Of a stretch of DNA of 10,139 bases, positions 6,429 through 10,139 are shown one piece after another. The notes below the pieces were generated by a model that was not told the DNA's origin, did not search any database, and saw nothing but the letters and a program-made list of their open reading frames with translations. Source of the stretch: Candidatus Limnocylindrales bacterium (GTDB taxonomy: Bacteria > Chloroflexota > Limnocylindria > Limnocylindrales > CSP1-4); assembly GCA_030647575.1 (NCBI GenBank), contig JAUSJS010000190.1, forward strand, positions 1-10,139, written 5' to 3'. The translations under genes and the position numbers were made by a program. The first letter of the stretch is position 1, and the number at the start of each line of letters is the position of its first letter.

Positions 6429-7349
6429 ATGATCATCGTCGCAGGCGAGGCCCTGATCGACCGCATTGTCCACCCCGACGGCTCGGCGATCGAGGTCCCG
6501 GGCGGCGGCCCGTTCAACACGGCCCGGACCATCGGGCGACTCGGTATCCCGGTCGCCTTTCTCGGGCGTCTGTCGACGGATCGATCGGGCACGATCCTCC
6601 GCCGCGCCCTGGCCGCCGACGGCGTCGACCTCTCGCTGGCCTCCACGACCCATGCGCCCACGACCCTGGCCCTCGCCGAGATCGACGCGCATGGAAGCGC
6701 CACGTACCGGTTCCAGACGACCGACACGTCGGCGCCGAGCCTCGACGCCGACGCGGTCCGGGCCGCCCTCGGGGTCAACCCGGCGGCGCTCCATCTAGGC
6801 ACGCTGGGGCTCGTCCTCGAGCCGATGGCCACCGCCCTGGCCGACGGCGTCGCACGCTGCGCCCCGGAGACGCTGCTGATGGTCGATCCGAACTGCCGCC
6901 CGCCGGCGATCGCCGATCGCACCGCCTATATAGCGCGGCTGCACGCAGTCCTCCGCCGCGCCGACATCGTCAAGGCCAGCAGGGACGACCTCGCCTATCT
7001 CTGGCCGGACACTCCGGTCGGCGGAGCGGCTCGCCAGATCCTGGCTGCGGGTCCGCGGGCGGTCGTCGTGACGGACGGCCCACGCCCGGTCGCCTGCCAC
7101 ACGCCCGGGTTCGCGTTCGACCTGGCCGTACCGCAGGTCGCGGTGGTCGATACGGTCGGTGCCGGCGATGCCTTCGGCGGGGCGTTGCTTGCACGCTGGA
7201 TCGAGCGAGGGCTCGGCCGTGACGAGCTGTCGGACGAGTCGGCCCTTCGCGACGCCGTCACCCGCGCGATCGAGGTCGCGAGCCTGACCTGCCAGCGGCC
7301 CGGAGCCGACCCGCCCCGCCGTGCGGAGCTCGACTGGCCAGCGGCCTGA
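6429..7349 (+). CDS. PfkB-family carbohydrate kinase, fructokinase-like
   Basis: A 306-residue ribokinase-fold sugar kinase that would phosphorylate a sugar or sugar acid with ATP in the cytoplasm. It starts MIIVAGEALIDRIV, as in fructokinases. PfkB signature 1 is the Gly-rich VPGGGPFNTARTIGRLG stretch (~24-40). Signature 2 is DTVGAGDAFGGALL, with catalytic Asp247 and the GAGD anion hole. The C-terminal SLTCQRPGADPP tail is typical of fructokinase-type members; length is normal. The substrate (fructose, 2-keto-3-deoxygluconate or another) cannot be set. The start is ATG 6429, fixed by the -10 element 7 nt upstream; ATG 6420 would add three residues. The frame is open back to 5181, but that part is antisense to the methyltransferase and oxidoreductase genes. 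It appears to stand alone, with no transporter or glycosidase beside it. Confidence 0.93.
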   Translation: MIIVAGEALIDRIVHPDGSAIEVPGGGPFNTARTIGRLGIPVAFLGRLSTDRSGTILRRALAADGVDLSLASTTHAPTTLALAEIDAHGSATYRFQTTDTSAPSLDADAVRAALGVNPAALHLGTLGLVLEPMATALADGVARCAPETLLMVDPNCRPPAIADRTAYIARLHAVLRRADIVKASRDDLAYLWPDTPVGGAARQILAAGPRAVVVTDGPRPVACHTPGFAFDLAVPQVAVVDTVGAGDAFGGALLARWIERGLGRDELSDESALRDAVTRAIEVASLTCQRPGADPPRRAELDWPAA

Positions 7350-7363
7350 TCTCGATTCGACAG

Positions 7364-7381
7364 GCAGCGGCTGTACGCTGC
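7364..7381. terminator. Small hairpin between convergent genes
   Basis: GCAGCG (7364-7369), a 6-nt loop and CGCTGC (7376-7381) form a perfect 6-bp stem in the 39-bp gap between the sugar kinase stop and the kelch gene stop. It is well placed to end transcription from both sides. It lacks a T-run on either strand, so it is only a candidate. Confidence 0.35.
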
Positions 7382-7388
7382 GGAACCC

Positions 7389-8327
7389 TCACGGGAGCGC
7401 GAGCGCCTCGCCGACGTCACTCGTGAACAGCCCGGGCCGGGGGCCGCCGAGCACGACGTAGGCCGTCCCGCCGACGATGGCGGCACCGACCCCATGGCGG
7501 GCGACGCCGAGATCGGGCAATACCGCCACGGTGCCCGCGGCATCCATGCACTCGACCTGGGGGTTCGTGCCGCCCGGCGACTCGCCGCCGGCCAGGCAGG
7601 CCCCGAGCGACGGCCACCAGAAGGCCGCCACGCCGCCACGCGCCGTCGGCAGGTCCCCGAGGGTCGTGACGGCCTCGGCCTCGACGAGGTCGACCGTAGC
7701 GAGGTTGCGATCCAGGCCACCGACCCGTCCGCCGAGGACGAAGGTCCGGCCCGCCCCATCCGACGTCGCAGCGAGGTGCTCGCGGGCCCGGGGGAGGCGA
7801 CCGATCCGTTCCCAGCCCTCGTCGGTCCGGGCGAATACCTCGGATGCGACACCACCCGGCCCCACGCCGCCCGCGTAGACGATGCGCGACCCATCGAAGG
7901 CCGCGGCGCCGGCCGCCCGGGGTTCCGGGAGCGGAACGTCGTCCGCCCAGGCCGCGCCATCATCGTCGAGCCGGCGGACCGCGGCCGTCGGGGCGTTGGC
8001 GGCATAGCCACCGACCAGCACCAGGCCATCGCCAGTCGATACGAGCGCCGCGTGGTGGATGCCCTCGGGGAGTCGCGGCCCAGTGGTCCAGGCCTGACTT
8101 GCCGGGTCGAACACCAGCACCTCGTCGCTGGCGCCGCCGTCCTGGCGCAGGCCTCCGGCGACCCAGATCCGGCCATCGTGGGCCGCCACACCGACCTCGG
8201 TCAGGGCGGTCGGCGCGGACGCCACCGTCGTCCATGGTCCGGCCACGGCAGCCGATGGTCGTGGCGTCGGGGCGGCACAGCCCCCCGCGATGAGGAGGCC
8301 GGCGAGGGCGATCACGACGGTCCTCAT
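7389..8327 (-). CDS. Kelch-repeat lipoprotein, predicted six-bladed beta-propeller
   Basis: A 312-residue exported protein. The N-terminus (MRTVVIALAGLLIAGGC) has one Arg, a hydrophobic core and a loose lipobox ending at Cys17, followed by a Pro/Ala linker, so a membrane-anchored lipoprotein is likely. The rest holds six kelch units. Their Gly-Gly pairs fall at 58, 106, 153, 199, 247 and 294, spaced 46-48 residues, each after hydrophobic residues (WVAGG, VLVGG, VYAGG, FVLGG, CLAGG, VVLGG). Several units have a downstream Trp (80, 127, 172). Six even repeats fit a closed propeller; Cys244 and Cys260 could form a disulfide. Kelch propellers usually bind proteins or sugars, with galactose-oxidase-like enzymes as exceptions; no copper-site motif was recognised. 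ATG 8327 follows a -10-like box by 7 nt; upstream in-frame codons to 8354 would lie before or within that promoter. Confidence 0.88.
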   Translation of the reverse strand: MRTVVIALAGLLIAGGCAAPTPRPSAAVAGPWTTVASAPTALTEVGVAAHDGRIWVAGGLRQDGGASDEVLVFDPASQAWTTGPRLPEGIHHAALVSTGDGLVLVGGYAANAPTAAVRRLDDDGAAWADDVPLPEPRAAGAAAFDGSRIVYAGGVGPGGVASEVFARTDEGWERIGRLPRAREHLAATSDGAGRTFVLGGRVGGLDRNLATVDLVEAEAVTTLGDLPTARGGVAAFWWPSLGACLAGGESPGGTNPQVECMDAAGTVAVLPDLGVARHGVGAAIVGGTAYVVLGGPRPGLFTSDVGEALALP

Positions 8328-8340
8328 GGCGGCGATGGTA
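8328..8340 (-). promoter_or_regulatory. Leaderless-type -10 element of the kelch lipoprotein gene
   Basis: On the minus strand TACCAT (8340 down to 8335) is followed by seven bases, CGCCGCC, and then ATG 8327. The arrangement is the same as in front of the sugar kinase: same hexamer, same 7-nt spacing, same CCGCC before ATG. It predicts a leaderless transcript and argues against the longer open frame to 8354. No -35 box is evident. Confidence 0.55.
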
Positions 8341-8349
8341 GTCCTTCGG

Positions 8350-8371
8350 GGCACCCCGCCGACCGGGTGCC
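8350..8371. promoter_or_regulatory. Inverted repeat, candidate operator between divergent promoters
   Basis: GGCACCC (8350-8356), an 8-bp centre (8357-8364) and GGGTGCC (8365-8371) form a perfect 7+7 inverted repeat. It lies in the 56-bp gap between the kelch and aldehyde dehydrogenase genes. It touches the first base of the dehydrogenase -10 (8371) and covers its TG extension. It starts 9 bp upstream of the kelch -10, so it covers the kelch -35 position. A bound dimer could therefore affect both promoters. No regulator gene is adjacent, and binding is inferred from geometry alone. Confidence 0.45.
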
Positions 8372-8383
8372 ATAATGGCCGCC
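8368..8383 (+). promoter_or_regulatory. Extended, leaderless-type -10 element of the aldehyde dehydrogenase operon
   Basis: TGC-CATAAT (8368-8376) is an extended -10, with five of six bases matching TATAAT. Seven bases, GGCCGCC, then lead to ATG 8384. The upstream in-frame ATG at 8375 lies inside the hexamer, so ATG 8384 is the likely start and the mRNA is probably leaderless. It is the strongest -10 in the window. Confidence 0.6.
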
Positions 8384-9907
8384 ATGGCCACCGAAACCGA
8401 CAGGCGCGTGGTTCCGGCCCCCGACCGGTCGCCTTCCAGCTGGGGGCTGGGCGACGGCCAGGCGATCCCCTGGGAGTACGCGCCGGCGCCGGAATCGAGC
8501 GAGATCGTCACGCTCAAGGAGCGCTATGGCCTGTTCATCGACGGCCGGGACGTGCCCGCGTCGGACGGCGGCACCTTCGCCTCGGTCAACCCGGCCACCG
8601 AACTGACGCTCGCCCACGTCGCCAGGGCCACCGCCACCGACGCCGACAGGGCCGTGAAGGCCGCGCGTCGTGCGCAAACCCGGCGCTGGGGCAATCTGTC
8701 GGGCAAGGAGCGCGCCAAGTACCTGTTCCGGATCGCCCGCATCCTCCAGGAGCGCTCGCGCGAGTTCGCCGTCCTCGAGTCGATGGATTCCGGCAAGCCG
8801 ATCAAGGAGAGCCGGGACGTCGACGTGCCGCTCGCGGCCGCCCACTTCTGGTATTACGCCGGCTGGGCAGACAAGCTCGACTACGCGTTTCCCGGACGCG
8901 TCGCCCGGCCGCTCGGCGTGGCCGCCCAGATCATCCCGTGGAACTTCCCGCTGCTGATGCTGTCGTGGAAGATCGCCCCGGCCCTGGCCGCAGGCAACAC
9001 GGTCGTGCTGAAGCCGGCCTCCACGACCCCGCTCTCCGCCCTGCTCTTCGCCGACGTCTGCCGTCAGGCCGATCTGCCGCCCGGCGTCGTCAATATCATC
9101 ACCGGACCGGGCGAGATCGGGATGTCGCTGGTCACCCACCCGGGCGTCGACAAGGTCGCCTTCACCGGCTCGACCGAGATCGGCAAGCTGATCGCGCGCG
9201 GCGTGGCTGGAACGGACAAGGCGCTGACCCTCGAGCTCGGCGGCAAGGCCGCCAACATCGTGTTCGACGACGCACCGCTCGACCAGGCCGTCGAGGGCAT
9301 CGTCAACGGGATCTACTTCAACCAGGGTGAGGTCTGCTGCGCCGGCTCGCGCCTGCTCGCCCAGGAATCGATCGTCGAGCCGCTGATCGTCAAGCTCAAG
9401 GACCGGCTGTCGACGATCCGGGTCGGTGACCCGCTCGACAAGAACACCGACGTCGGGGCGATCAACTCGAAGAGCCAGCTGGAGAAGATCACCGAGCTCG
9501 TCGCGTCCGGGGTCGCCGAGGGCGCCGAGCTCTACCAGCCGGCCTGTGACCTGCCCGAGCGCGGCTACTTCTTCCGCCCGACCCTCTTCACCAACGTCGC
9601 CCAGAGCCATCGGATCGCCCGCGAGGAGATCTTCGGCCCGGTCCTCTCGGTGCTCACGTTCCGGACACCGGACGAGGCCGTCGAGAAGGCCAACAACACG
9701 GTCTACGGGCTTTCGGCGGGGATCTGGACGGACAAGGGATCGCGGATCCTCGAGATGGTGGGACGAATGCGGGCCGGCGTCGTGTGGGCCAACACGTTTA
9801 ACCGGTTCGATCCGACATCGCCGTTCGGCGGCTACAAGGAGTCGGGCTTCGGGCGCGAAGGCGGGCTCCACGGCCTCCTGGCGTACGTCCGGCTCGAGGA
9901 TCGCTGA
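8384..9907 (+). CDS. NAD(P)+-dependent aldehyde dehydrogenase
   Basis: A complete 507-residue member of the aldehyde dehydrogenase superfamily (class 1/2-like), oxidising an aldehyde to its acid with NAD(P)+ in the cytoplasm. The cofactor-binding and anchor region is IIPWNFPLLMLSWKIAPALA. General base Glu284 is in LELGGKAANIVF, and the nucleophile is Cys318 in NQGEVCCAGSR. Their 34-residue spacing equals the canonical Glu268-Cys302 spacing. EEIFGPVLSVLTF and the C-terminal PFGGYKESGFGREGG are conserved. The start at ATG 8384 is set by the -10 element; about 45 poorly conserved residues precede the catalytic fold. Its stop shares one base with the start of a second dehydrogenase (TGATG), forming a two-gene unit. 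From memory, such tandem pairs occur in some actinobacteria beside deoxyribose-phosphate aldolase, suggesting acetaldehyde oxidation; no aldolase gene is visible here. The substrate is not determined. Confidence 0.95.
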   Translation: MATETDRRVVPAPDRSPSSWGLGDGQAIPWEYAPAPESSEIVTLKERYGLFIDGRDVPASDGGTFASVNPATELTLAHVARATATDADRAVKAARRAQTRRWGNLSGKERAKYLFRIARILQERSREFAVLESMDSGKPIKESRDVDVPLAAAHFWYYAGWADKLDYAFPGRVARPLGVAAQIIPWNFPLLMLSWKIAPALAAGNTVVLKPASTTPLSALLFADVCRQADLPPGVVNIITGPGEIGMSLVTHPGVDKVAFTGSTEIGKLIARGVAGTDKALTLELGGKAANIVFDDAPLDQAVEGIVNGIYFNQGEVCCAGSRLLAQESIVEPLIVKLKDRLSTIRVGDPLDKNTDVGAINSKSQLEKITELVASGVAEGAELYQPACDLPERGYFFRPTLFTNVAQSHRIAREEIFGPVLSVLTFRTPDEAVEKANNTVYGLSAGIWTDKGSRILEMVGRMRAGVVWANTFNRFDPTSPFGGYKESGFGREGGLHGLLAYVRLEDR

Positions 9908-10139
9908 TGGCCACTCGTGCCCGTCGCAGCCCGTCACCGGCACGTGACGGCACGTCGCGCGCGGCGGCAGCCCGGGCTGGCGCCGTTGCCGCTTCCGCGG
10001 TACCCGCACGGCTCGAGGTGCGCAAGACCTACAAGCTCTACATCGGTGGCGCCTTTCCCCGCACGGAGAGCGGCCGTTCATATCTCGTCGCTGGCGCTGA
10101 CGGAGCCCCCCTGGCGAATGCCTGCCGGGCCTCGCGCAA
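9907..10139 (+). CDS. Second aldehyde dehydrogenase, 5' part (runs off the window)
   Basis: The first 77 codons of a gene continuing past the right edge. From residue ~38 the sequence VRKTYKLYIGGAFPRTESGR matches the N-terminal strand pair of aldehyde dehydrogenases and is distinct from the first copy, so the pair is not a recent duplication. ATG 9907 overlaps the preceding TGA by one base, and AGGA lies 6 nt upstream within the first gene. This coupled gene thus has a ribosome site, while the leader gene appears leaderless. The first ~37 residues are an unusual Ala/Arg/Ser/Pro-rich basic extension. A GTG at 10018 would remove it but lacks a ribosome site. The catalytic Glu and Cys lie outside the window, so activity cannot be judged. 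Confidence 0.88.
   Translation, partial: MATRARRSPSPARDGTSRAAAARAGAVAASAVPARLEVRKTYKLYIGGAFPRTESGRSYLVAGADGAPLANACRASR

Noticed and set aside
6291..6794. N-terminal extension of the methyltransferase frame (426 residues in total)
   Set aside because: It overlaps the sugar kinase on the other strand and crosses the divergent promoter region; the methyltransferase fold is complete from 6290.
7357..7379. Plus-strand promoter with TCGACA and TACGCT boxes between the sugar kinase and kelch genes
   Set aside because: The two boxes are only 11 bp apart, and no plus-strand gene follows.
8324..10081. 585-residue open frame on the minus strand opposite the aldehyde dehydrogenases
   Set aside because: It crosses two convincing genes and a promoter region, and its composition is typical of GC-rich antisense frames.
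1..10139. CRISPR arrays, tRNA/rRNA genes, insertion sequences, toxin-antitoxin or phage-defence genes
   Set aside because: No regularly spaced repeats, RNA gene landmarks, transposase motifs or defence-protein motifs were seen on either strand.

Overview
The window is GC-rich throughout, bacterial, and tightly packed with protein genes on both strands. I see no rRNA, tRNA, CRISPR array, insertion sequence or phage gene. The GC content, frequent GTG starts, ATGA/GTGA gene overlaps and apparently leaderless promoters (TAnnnT-like -10 boxes right in front of ATG) would fit a Chloroflexota (for example a Limnocylindria-like lineage) or an actinobacterial relative. This placement is inference and was not tested.

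Layout. (1) Positions 1-83, minus: the start of a small membrane protein gene (DUF2269-like) running off the left edge. (2) Positions 221-2072, plus: a MerR-family regulator with a MerR-type operator immediately upstream, overlapping by 4 bp an MFS_3-type exporter. This looks like a self-regulated efflux module. (3) Positions 2082-6290, minus: a compact five-gene operon, read in the order SAM methyltransferase, FAD oxidoreductase of the geranylgeranyl-reductase type, Nudix hydrolase, SRPBCC (aromatase/cyclase-like) protein, FabF-like ketosynthase. Three of its four junctions are 4-bp stop/start overlaps and the fourth has a 3-nt gap. It looks like a small specialised lipid, quinone or polyketide pathway with no acyl carrier protein of its own. 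A perfect 19-bp hairpin containing the stop codons of both convergent genes separates it from the MFS gene. (4) Positions 6429-7349, plus: a PfkB-family (fructokinase-like) sugar kinase, divergent from the operon. (5) Positions 7389-8327, minus: a lipoprotein with six evenly spaced kelch repeats. (6) Positions 8384-10139, plus: two tandem aldehyde dehydrogenase genes, the second cut by the window edge.

The most notable non-coding signal is a shared start module. The sugar kinase, the kelch lipoprotein and the first aldehyde dehydrogenase all have a -10-like hexamer (TACCAT, TACCAT, CATAAT), then exactly 7 nt ending in CCGCC, then ATG. This predicts leaderless mRNAs and moves each start 9-27 nt inside the longest open frame. 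Between the divergent kelch and aldehyde dehydrogenase promoters lies a perfect 7+7 inverted repeat that could control both genes.
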